A DNA stretch of 12,395 nt from the NCBI GenBank assembly GCA_902805985.1, contig CADCUW010000343.1, positions 2,492 through 14,886 of the forward strand, written 5' to 3'. This DNA is from an uncultured Rubrobacteraceae bacterium. GTDB taxonomy: Bacteria > Actinomycetota > Rubrobacteria > Rubrobacterales > Rubrobacteraceae. The notes under the pieces are model-generated. The model was not told the origin of the DNA and searched no databases. It saw only the letters and a list, made by a program, of their open reading frames with translations. Of this stretch, positions 4,031 to 11,252 are shown piece by piece (the stretch's first letter is position 1; every line of letters begins with the position of its first letter). The position numbers were made by a program, and so were the translations under genes.

Positions 4031-5664
4031 TGGTCTTCCGGAAGCCGCCCACCCCTCCAGGCCTCGAGCGCCTGGAGGAACTGCCCAGGATCGCTGGTGA
4101 CGTGGCCGCCCACTGGCCCGAGTACCTGGAGGTCCTCCAGGACCCGTCCCTCTACGCCGCCATCGCCGGGTGCGCCGTCGCCGGGGTCGGGGCGGCCGCG
4201 GCCGGGAGGGCCGGGGCGCGCCACCTCTCCCGCCGGCCCGGGGACATCGTGCTGGGGCGCAGGATGGAGACGCGTCTGAACCGTTACCTGAAGGCCCCGG
4301 TCGTCGCTCGCTGGATCGACAGGACGCACCACACGGAGCTCGTCGGTCCGACCGGCTCCGGCAAGACCACCGCGCTCCTGCCCCAGGCGGTGCAGGACCT
4401 CCTCAACGGGCACACCGTCGCCGCCGTGGAGATCTACGGGGACTTCGGCACCAGCCTCATCCCCTACGCGATAGCCCTGGGGAGGCCCCTCTTCGTCTTC
4501 GACCCGTCCCTCGACGGCTCGCTCCGGTGGAATCCCCTCGCCGGCGAGGAGGACGAGGACGTCGTCGGCCACTTCGCCTCCGTCGTGGAGGGCCTCTTCG
4601 TGCACCACTTCTACAAGGCGTTCAACGGCGACGCCGCCCGCGCCTTCGCCCGCCTCGCCAGGGAGTACGCCCGAGAGCGCGGCGCCGAGGCGGACCTGGC
4701 GCTCTTCATGTTGCTGCTCTGCGACCGGGCCTTTCTCTACAAGGTGCTGCGGGTGAGGGTCGAGGGCTCGGGCCCGGACAAGACCGAGCGTGTAGGCGCG
4801 CCGTGGACCTCTCGCGAGACGAGGAGCTGGTTCGACTCGGCCTACCTCAGGTGGTCCGAGAAGCTCAGGGTGGACTACATGACGGACCTTCGGGTCTGGG
4901 TCACCAAGCTGCTCTCCAGGACGGCGGCCCGGCGCGCGCTGTGCCCCGGCCCGGGCGGGCTCACCCTCGACATGAGGGCGGCGCTCTCCACCCCCGGCGC
5001 GCTCGTGGTGGCCCGCTTCCCCGTGGAGGCCGTGGACGAGGAGCCGGCGCACGCGATGGCCCGCTTCGCCACCCGCACGATCCAGGACCTGACCCTCAGG
5101 CGCTTCTCGGACGCCCGGCTCTTCGGCCTGGCCGTCCCCCCGCTGGCGCTCTACCTGGACGAGCTGCCGACCCTCGTCGGCCGCGACCTGGGCGACGCGG
5201 TGAGCACGGCGCAGTGGATGGCGCTGGTCAGGAAGCAGCGCGTCGCGGTGACCGTCGCCCACCAGGGCGGCGTCCTGATAGGCGACGTGCTCTCGGGCGC
5301 CCTCGACACCAACGCCCTCACCAAACTCATCGCCCCGGGCCTCGGCGCCGACGACCTGCTCAAGGCGCAGCGCACCTTGGGCTTCGAGGAGAAGGAGGTC
5401 CACGACGAGCGCGTCACCGATCCCGGCCTGTTCGGCTCGGGCCACTACTCCCGCTCGCGCGGGACCCGCACGCACCGGGCGCCCCGCTTCGACGAGGACG
5501 AGCTCAAGTACTCGAGGGTCGGCAACTGGGCGCTCCTGCCCTACCGCGGCAAGGCGCAGCATCCCCCCGAGCGGCTCCGCATACGGCCCGTGCCGCCGCC
5601 CCAGGCCTTCGCCGAGGGATCCGCCGGGCGCTCCTGGCGCTGGCGAAGCCGGGGGGCGGCGTAG
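4030..5664 (+). CDS. VirD4/TraG-type type IV secretion coupling ATPase
   Basis: 544 residues. One membrane segment at about 41-59 (LYAAIAGCAVAGVGAAAAG), then a cytosolic P-loop ATPase: Walker A G106-PTGSGKT-T114 and Walker B LALYLDELPTL with D377-E378. Downstream DAVSTAQWMALVRKQRVAVT and VAHQ match the region following Walker B in TraG/VirD4 and TraD proteins, where the motor searches for substrate. The family hexamerises at the inner membrane, recruits the relaxase-DNA complex and drives transfer. The single N-terminal membrane helix is simpler than the two of VirD4. Start ATG overlaps the previous stop (TGATG), giving high confidence in the start. A 105-bp gap to the pilin gene follows. FtsK/TcpA-type motors are an alternative, but the LDELPTL Walker B and context favour TraG. 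Confidence 0.88.
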   Translation: MVFRKPPTPPGLERLEELPRIAGDVAAHWPEYLEVLQDPSLYAAIAGCAVAGVGAAAAGRAGARHLSRRPGDIVLGRRMETRLNRYLKAPVVARWIDRTHHTELVGPTGSGKTTALLPQAVQDLLNGHTVAAVEIYGDFGTSLIPYAIALGRPLFVFDPSLDGSLRWNPLAGEEDEDVVGHFASVVEGLFVHHFYKAFNGDAARAFARLAREYARERGAEADLALFMLLLCDRAFLYKVLRVRVEGSGPDKTERVGAPWTSRETRSWFDSAYLRWSEKLRVDYMTDLRVWVTKLLSRTAARRALCPGPGGLTLDMRAALSTPGALVVARFPVEAVDEEPAHAMARFATRTIQDLTLRRFSDARLFGLAVPPLALYLDELPTLVGRDLGDAVSTAQWMALVRKQRVAVTVAHQGGVLIGDVLSGALDTNALTKLIAPGLGADDLLKAQRTLGFEEKEVHDERVTDPGLFGSGHYSRSRGTRTHRAPRFDEDELKYSRVGNWALLPYRGKAQHPPERLRIRPVPPPQAFAEGSAGRSWRWRSRGAA

Positions 5665-5769
5665 GGCCGTGGGGTTCGGCGTTCGCGGGGCGCCAGGAAA
5701 GGGGCGCAAACAGACGCAGGGGCCGAAGCCGGCCGGACCGGAGAGAGAGGAAGGAGGCGCGGAGATCAG

Positions 5770-6240
5770 GTGAGGACCAACGGAGAAGAGGAGAGGCTTA
5801 TGGAGACGATGGAGAGAGGCACGGGAGGCGCCGAGGCGTTCGCCGCGGAGCGTGCGACGTGGGCCAAGGTCGCGTGGTGGGCCGCAGCACTGGTCGCCGT
5901 CTCGGCCGCGGCGCTGCTCGTGTACGCCTACCCGGCCTTCGCCCAGGCCGGCGGGGAGAACATCGACACCTGCCAGGCCGGGGGCGGCGTCGGCGGCGAG
6001 GGCGGCCAGAAGATCCTGGGCGGCATCAGGAACATCGCCCTGTTCGGCGCGGCCCTGATCGGCGCCTCCGCGGTCCTCGGGCTGCTCGCGTGCGGCCTAA
6101 TGATCATCCTCGGCTCCGCCTCCAAGGACTGGCAGCGGCGCGGGTTCACGGGCCTCGCACTCTGCGCCGTCGGCATCTTCATCGCCCTCGGCGCCGCGTC
6201 GGTCTACGGAATCATCAGCTGGGCCATCTGCGGCGGTTAG
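5770..6240 (+). CDS. VirB2/TrbC-like pilin subunit
   Basis: 156 residues from GTG at 5770; an in-frame ATG at 5800 with GAGGAG upstream is an equally good start (146 residues). A long signal sequence (hydrophobic 33-52) ends YPAFA, with likely cleavage A58/Q59. The mature part of about 98 residues has a Gly-rich segment (GGGVGGEGGQ), then two hydrophobic helices (about 86-116 and 125-152) separated by the short basic loop SASKDWQRRG, the classical VirB2/TrbC hairpin topology. Position between the coupling protein and VirB4 is typical. It would build the conjugative pilus or surface channel. No sortase motif (LPxTG) is seen. C68, C108, C132 and C154 are unusual for pilins and might form disulfides. 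Confidence 0.8.
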   Translation: MRTNGEEERLMETMERGTGGAEAFAAERATWAKVAWWAAALVAVSAAALLVYAYPAFAQAGGENIDTCQAGGGVGGEGGQKILGGIRNIALFGAALIGASAVLGLLACGLMIILGSASKDWQRRGFTGLALCAVGIFIALGAASVYGIISWAICGG

Positions 6241-6250
6241 CCGAGGCTAG

Positions 6251-6276
6251 CCGCCCCTAGCCAAGGCTAGGGGCGG
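6251..6276 (+). terminator. Perfect 12-bp stem between pilin and VirB4 genes
   Basis: CCGCCCCTAGCC (6251-6262) and GGCTAGGGGCGG (6265-6276) pair perfectly around AA, ten bases after the pilin stop. The exact symmetry and position suggest a partial terminator or 3'-end mRNA stabiliser that lets the abundant pilin be made in excess of the VirB4 ATPase. No T-run follows, so complete termination is unlikely. Confidence 0.6.
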
Positions 6277-6322
6277 GGTCGAAGGGCGCGGGACGGTCAC
6301 GGGCCAGGAAGGGGTAGTAGCG

Positions 6323-9300
6323 GTGTCGCAAGACCACAGGATGTTGGAGGCGCTCTCCACGGAGCGGAAGCTCGTCGGCTTCTGGATCTTCTCGCTCACC
6401 GTGCGCCAGTTCGTCATCCTCGCCGGGCCGTCCATGGCGTGCATGATGTTCTTCACCCTCGTGCCCTTCTTCGGCGGCGTCAACGTCTGGGCCGCGCTCG
6501 CCTTCTTCGTGCCCCTGATCTTGGGCTCGGGCGTCCTGGCCTTCGGCAGGTGGGAGGAGCGGACCCTCGACTGGCACCTCTGGCGCTGGTGGATAGGCGT
6601 GCGCAACCCCCAGGTTCTCATGTGGCGCCACCGCCCGCCCTGGATGCCCGAGGACCACGACGACGTCCGCGACTCCGTCCAGGCGTACCTGCCTCAGGCC
6701 GCCGTCGGCTCCCCGCTCGCCCGCTCCACGGACGGCACGCGCTACCTGGTGCTGAAAGCCTTCAGGCAGCCGAGCGTCTCTTTGGCGGGCAAGCGGGACA
6801 AGGACCGCCTCTGGGCCCGCTCGAAGGACATGCTCGACGCCCTGGACTTCGACATAGTGGAGATCCTGGATTCCCGGGAGGGCCACGTCACCACCTACGC
6901 CGAGACCCTGCGCGAGCGCCTCGCCAGAACCCTGACCTACGACCAGCAGAAGCTCATCACGTTCGCGAGGCAGCACCTCCGGCACGTCGAGGAGGTCGTC
7001 GAGGGCGGCAACGTGTACGAGAGGATCGGCTACGTCGTCCTCCCGTACAACCCCCGCCGCGAGGACGAGGAGCAAGCCTCCGGCGCCACGGCCGCGCTCG
7101 TGGAGGCGCTCGTCAAACCCCTCAAGAAGCTGCTGGGGCGCGACCACCCTACGCCTGAGGACGCGGCGGCCCTCCAGGAAGAGGAGGAGGTCGCCCAGGC
7201 GGTCCTGACGGAGAGGGCGCGCCTCGTGGACGAGCTCTACTCCGGCATGGGCGTCTCCCTGCGCTGGCTCATGGGCCCGGAGCTCGTCGCCTTTCTGCGC
7301 GGCCAGGCCACGGACGAGCCCGAGGGGGCGCCCGAGGACCCCGATGACCAGATCGTCCGCCACGACGGGGGCGACTACGAGCGGGTCCCCGAGCACAAGA
7401 GGCCCGCGATCCACGCCGCCGCCAGGGCGGCCCAGGAGCGCGCGCCCCTCGCGCCGGCCTCGGGCTTCCTGACGCTGCCGGACCTCATCGCCCCGGACTG
7501 CGTGGAGGTCGAGGACGACTACATCAAGGTGGGGGACACCTACCGCACCTACGTCATGGTGTGGGACTGGCCGAAGAAGGTGAAGTTCCCGCAGCTGGGG
7601 CCCCTGGCGACGATGCGCGGGCAGATAAAGGTCGTCAAGTACGTGAGGCCGATCCCCGAGGACGCCGCCCTGGACCTCTGGGGCAAGGAGCTGGCGCGGC
7701 TGGCCGCCGGCGAGCAGACGGCCAAGACCGGCCACGTTATCGAGGTCAAGAAGCGCAAGAGCGCCGCCGAGCAGGCCGAGGCCGGCGTGGACGAGCTGGT
7801 GGAGGGCAAGCAGCGCTACCTCGAGGTCTCGCTCTACGTCGAGATCCAGGCCCGCACCTTGGGCGAGCTCAGGAACCTCCGCAAGAACGTCGAGACGAAG
7901 CTCAAGGGCGCGAAGGCCAAGCCCATGCTGGCCCGCAAGGAGATGTGGGAGGCCTACGTCTCGTGTTTGCCGGTCAGCGACGACCGGCTGACGAAGCGAT
8001 ACGCCAGGAAGGGCTTCATGAGCGAGCCCCTGGCGGACTTCCAGCTCTTCGTGAGCCACCAGGTCAACCACGAGACCGGGGTGTTCTTAGGCACCGACCC
8101 CGAGAACCACCATCCCGTAACGCTGGACACCCGGCTGCTGCTGAACCCCCACGTCATCATCTTAGGTGTCCCCGGCGCCGGCAAGACGTTCCTCATGAAG
8201 ATCTGGCAGACGCGGGTGCGGTGCCAGGACGAGTTCGTCGCCGTCATAGACCCCCGCGGCAACTCCGGCTACCAGCGCGTGGCGACCGCCATGAACGGCC
8301 TCTACATACCGTTCGGCATCGGGAGCGACAAGCACATAAACCCCTGGGACATAAAGGGCTACCTGAACCTGGAGCTCTTGCGGGCGCTCGCCGGCGACGA
8401 CGTCGAGGGCCTGGACGGGGAGCGCGTCGCCTGGGCGAGGAGGAAGGCCCGCGAGGCGGCCTTCGACGGAAAGGTGAACTCTTTGCGGCGCCTGCTCTCG
8501 ATCATGAGCCAGGGCGAGGCCGGCGACGGGATGCTCGACTCCGAGGAGGAGGGCGAGGCGGACAACCTCATCCGCCTGACCTACTACGGCAAGGGGATCA
8601 ACGAGGACCCCTCAACCCACGACGATAACGAGCCCCCGACCTTCGAGGACTTCTTCGGGACCTTCGCCGCCGAGATCGTCCGGCGCGAGGAGGGGGGCGA
8701 CGCCGAGGGCGCCAGGCGCCTGAAGAAGATGCGGGCCCGCCTGAGGCTCTGGGAGACGGGTTCCTTGCGGACCCTCTTCGGCCGCACCAACGTGAAGCTC
8801 GACAACAAGTACTGCGTCTTCCACCTGGGGCGCCTGGAGGGCCGGGAGAAGGGGGCGATGTACTTCGCCCTGCAGGACTTCCTGATCCCCAGGCTCTCCG
8901 ACCCCTCAGAGCCCACCAACCTCTTCGACGACGAGATGTGGGACATCGTCTCGTTCCCGATCGCCGCCCAGGCCCACATGGAGCAATACAGGACGGGGAG
9001 GGCCCGCAACAACCGCATGGTGGGCGCCAGCCAGGACGTCGAGGAGTTCCTGGCCTCCAAGGACGGGCGCACCATCCTCGCGCTGCCGCAGACGAAGATC
9101 GCCATGCAGCTCCCGCGCAACCCGGTGGAGCAGTTCGCGAGGTACGTGGACATCTCCGACGACCAGAAGGAGGCCATAGGCGCCCTGCCCCAGGGTCAGG
9201 CCCACCTCGTCGTCGGCAACAACCAGGTCCCTTTGAAGGTCGAGGCCTCCGAGTACGAGAAGCGCCTCTTCAACACCGACCCGACGAAGGAGAGGGAGTA

Positions 9301-10291
9301 CCGGCGCAAGGAGGCCGCCCGCGGCATCCGCGGCCCGATAGAGGTCCTGGAGCGCGCCGGCTTCGCCCGCGGCGACGGCTCCGACCCGCTGGAGGACGAA
9401 GTGGGCGGAGCCGGCCGCAAGCGCCTGACGGACGCCGGCAGGATGCGCCGCCTGCTCGCACCGGACGCCGATGGGGCCGCCCCGCGCCCGGACGACTACG
9501 AGGACGTGCCGGAGGAGGAGCTACTCCCCGAGCTCCCGAAGGACTCGCTGCTCCCCGAGCGCCCCGAGGGGGAGGAGGCGCCGCTGGTGGCCGTCGCCGG
9601 GCCCTCCGCCGGGCTTGTCGCCTTCAATCTCGCCGGCTTTTTGGCGGAGGACGCCAAGGAGCACGGGCGCAAGGTCCTCTTCGTGGACGCCGACGGGTAC
9701 GCGAGCACGCGCCTTTTGGCCCGCGCCGCCCACGAGGCCGGGATAGCGCCGCCGGGCGCCGCCTGCGTCGCGCATGGCAGGTTCGCACGCTCGACGACAC
9801 TTACGGAGCACTCGACGGGCCTGGAGGTCCTCCTCGCGCCCGAAGACGACGACCTGGAGGCCTACCCCATCGTCCGCGCCGCGCGCGGCTCGGACTACGA
9901 CCTCGTCGTCGTGGCCTGCGGCCGGTCCACCTACGCCTCCCAGTGGCTCGCCGAGTCCGACCGCGCCGTGGTCGCGGGCTCCGGCTACCTGCACGACAAC
10001 GTGATCCGGGCCGAGGACGCCAGGGGGATGGACGGCACGCTCGTCGTCGCCATGGGCTCCTGCGAGCTCCCCGACTCGCTCGTGGGCCGGACGGTCCTCA
10101 GGATGCCGGCCCAGAACTCCGAGGCCTTTAAGGAGGCCGAGCGACGCGAGATCTTCGCGGCTGTCATAGACGAAGACGTAGGCGCCGCCACCGGCGAGCT
10201 CGCCCGCGGGCTCATGCTCGCGGGAGCCGAGGCTGGGCCCGGGACCGGGACGGACGCCGGCGCTGGCGCTGGCGACGGCGGCCTGGCATGA
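6323..10291 (+). CDS. PrgI-VirB4 ATPase fusion with C-terminal degenerate ParA/MinD-like domain
   Basis: 1322 residues; VirB4 proteins are usually 600-900. Start GTG with AGGAAGGGG eight bases upstream. Order: (1) residues 1-110, PrgI-like, two membrane helices (about 27-50, 54-75) then a Trp-rich stretch (DWHLWRWWIGVRNPQ); (2) about 120-370, a region resembling the N-terminal domain of VirB4/TraC-like proteins; (3) about 385-1030, VirB4 proper, with LIAPDCVEVEDDYIKVGDTY, Walker A G615-VPGAGKT-F623 and Walker B NLFDDEMWDIV (D870, E871); (4) acidic linker, about 1030-1085; (5) 1087-1300, ParA/MinD-like. In part 5 the P-loop is GPSAGLVAFNLA (1093-1104) without lysine, VLFVDAD (1118-1124) is kept, and DYDLVVVACG (1191-1200) lacks the Walker B Asp. 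VirB4 powers pilus assembly and transfer at the inner membrane; the tail is probably non-catalytic. Confidence 0.85.
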   Translation: MSQDHRMLEALSTERKLVGFWIFSLTVRQFVILAGPSMACMMFFTLVPFFGGVNVWAALAFFVPLILGSGVLAFGRWEERTLDWHLWRWWIGVRNPQVLMWRHRPPWMPEDHDDVRDSVQAYLPQAAVGSPLARSTDGTRYLVLKAFRQPSVSLAGKRDKDRLWARSKDMLDALDFDIVEILDSREGHVTTYAETLRERLARTLTYDQQKLITFARQHLRHVEEVVEGGNVYERIGYVVLPYNPRREDEEQASGATAALVEALVKPLKKLLGRDHPTPEDAAALQEEEEVAQAVLTERARLVDELYSGMGVSLRWLMGPELVAFLRGQATDEPEGAPEDPDDQIVRHDGGDYERVPEHKRPAIHAAARAAQERAPLAPASGFLTLPDLIAPDCVEVEDDYIKVGDTYRTYVMVWDWPKKVKFPQLGPLATMRGQIKVVKYVRPIPEDAALDLWGKELARLAAGEQTAKTGHVIEVKKRKSAAEQAEAGVDELVEGKQRYLEVSLYVEIQARTLGELRNLRKNVETKLKGAKAKPMLARKEMWEAYVSCLPVSDDRLTKRYARKGFMSEPLADFQLFVSHQVNHETGVFLGTDPENHHPVTLDTRLLLNPHVIILGVPGAGKTFLMKIWQTRVRCQDEFVAVIDPRGNSGYQRVATAMNGLYIPFGIGSDKHINPWDIKGYLNLELLRALAGDDVEGLDGERVAWARRKAREAAFDGKVNSLRRLLSIMSQGEAGDGMLDSEEEGEADNLIRLTYYGKGINEDPSTHDDNEPPTFEDFFGTFAAEIVRREEGGDAEGARRLKKMRARLRLWETGSLRTLFGRTNVKLDNKYCVFHLGRLEGREKGAMYFALQDFLIPRLSDPSEPTNLFDDEMWDIVSFPIAAQAHMEQYRTGRARNNRMVGASQDVEEFLASKDGRTILALPQTKIAMQLPRNPVEQFARYVDISDDQKEAIGALPQGQAHLVVGNNQVPLKVEASEYEKRLFNTDPTKEREYRRKEAARGIRGPIEVLERAGFARGDGSDPLEDEVGGAGRKRLTDAGRMRRLLAPDADGAAPRPDDYEDVPEEELLPELPKDSLLPERPEGEEAPLVAVAGPSAGLVAFNLAGFLAEDAKEHGRKVLFVDADGYASTRLLARAAHEAGIAPPGAACVAHGRFARSTTLTEHSTGLEVLLAPEDDDLEAYPIVRAARGSDYDLVVVACGRSTYASQWLAESDRAVVAGSGYLHDNVIRAEDARGMDGTLVVAMGSCELPDSLVGRTVLRMPAQNSEAFKEAERREIFAAVIDEDVGAATGELARGLMLAGAEAGPGTGTDAGAGAGDGGLA

Positions 10292-10349
10292 GGCGGCCCG
10301 AAGCGCGCGGCGCGCGCAGACATCGGACCCTGAAAGGAGGTCGAAGGCC

Positions 10350-11252
10350 TTGACCGAGAGGCGAGGGGGGCAGTGGACGAGCCCCGAGAAGCAGGCCGAC
10401 GAGGAGTACCAGCGGAAGATGAAGGACTTCTTCGCGCCCGGCGGCGCCGGCGTGCGGGGCCCGCTGAAGGACGACACCACCGTCATACCGTCGATCGGCG
10501 CGAACGGCGAGCCGGGCGGCGCCCAGAACGGGCACGCCGCGGCACCCGCGTCCGCCGCCATCCCCGGCCCCCGCCGCCCGCCCCTCGGCAGGCTGCTCCT
10601 GGCGGGGGTCCTCGTCCCCGTCGGGGTCCTCTTCGTCGTCCTTCTTGCCTGGCTCGTGTTCGGCCGCGGCGGGGGCGAGGGGCGGGCGGCCGAGCGCGCC
10701 CCCGTCGCCGCCGGCGCCGCGGCGCCGGCGATCGAGGAGACCAACCAGGTCTTCGAGGCCGTGGACGGCGAGGGGGAGGCCTACGCCGTCCGGCTCGGCG
10801 AGTACGAGTGGGAGGGCACCGAGGCGATGAACGGCGACGTCGAGGAGGTCGTGCTGGAGGGCAGGACCGCCGCCCACTTCACCACCGCCGTCCGCCTGGC
10901 CGACGGGGAGATCCAGACCGGCGTCTTCGGCCGGGCCGAGCCGGGACGGCCGATGTGGCACGCCACCTTCCAGCGCACCACGACCGGCGGCCAGCAGACC
11001 ACGGCCGGCACCTACACCGTCGTGGAGGACGAGACGGTCGTCCTCGAGGGCGCCTACACCGACCGCGTGGTCGAGGACAACCCCGAGGGCGAGCCCGACC
11101 GGGTCGTGCGCGAGTACGTCGAGGGCGACCCGGCCGCCGGCGGCGAGGACGTCGAGCGCTTCCGCGTCTCTTTTGAGGCCGAGGAGGGCGTCGAGCTCCC
11201 CTGGCTGCCCGGGCACCCGGTCGCCGAGACCAACGAGGGGGAGGCGCAATGA
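10350..11252 (+). CDS. Single-pass membrane protein of the transfer operon
   Basis: 300 residues from TTG, with AAAGGAGGT eight bases upstream. Cytosolic N-terminus of about 78 residues (SPEKQADEEYQRKMKDFFAP, then a Gly/Ala/Pro-rich linker), a membrane helix at about 81-105 (LLLAGVLVPVGVLFVVLLAW), and an outside domain of about 190 residues, acidic and rich in beta-like alternation (VVLEGRTAAHFTTAVRLADG, TTAGTYTVVEDETVVLEG). This topology (short N-in, one helix, extracytoplasmic beta domain) and its place after VirB4 fit the scaffold role played by VirB8 or TcpC, but I see no diagnostic motif of either, so the assignment is by position only. The stop overlaps the next ATG (ATGA). Confidence 0.72.
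   Translation: MTERRGGQWTSPEKQADEEYQRKMKDFFAPGGAGVRGPLKDDTTVIPSIGANGEPGGAQNGHAAAPASAAIPGPRRPPLGRLLLAGVLVPVGVLFVVLLAWLVFGRGGGEGRAAERAPVAAGAAAPAIEETNQVFEAVDGEGEAYAVRLGEYEWEGTEAMNGDVEEVVLEGRTAAHFTTAVRLADGEIQTGVFGRAEPGRPMWHATFQRTTTGGQQTTAGTYTVVEDETVVLEGAYTDRVVEDNPEGEPDRVVREYVEGDPAAGGEDVERFRVSFEAEEGVELPWLPGHPVAETNEGEAQ

Noticed and set aside
3016..5709. An 897-codon open frame on the minus strand
   Set aside because: It is antisense to the winged-helix-like and coupling-ATPase genes, and its composition (Arg/Gly/Pro/Val-Glu repeats) is what GC-rich complementary strands give. The plus-strand product has clear Walker motifs.
4170..6260. A 696-codon plus-strand frame overlapping the coupling ATPase and pilin
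   Set aside because: Arg/Gly/Pro-rich +1 shadow of two well-supported genes.
6257..8071. A 604-codon open frame on the minus strand
   Set aside because: Antisense shadow of the VirB4 fusion, rich in Leu/Val/Gly/Arg-Asp with no motif or ribosome site.
10303..10317. GCGCGC-GGC-GCGCGC inverted repeat after the VirB4 fusion
   Set aside because: Simple alternating GC sequence, expected by chance in such DNA; not counted as a terminator.
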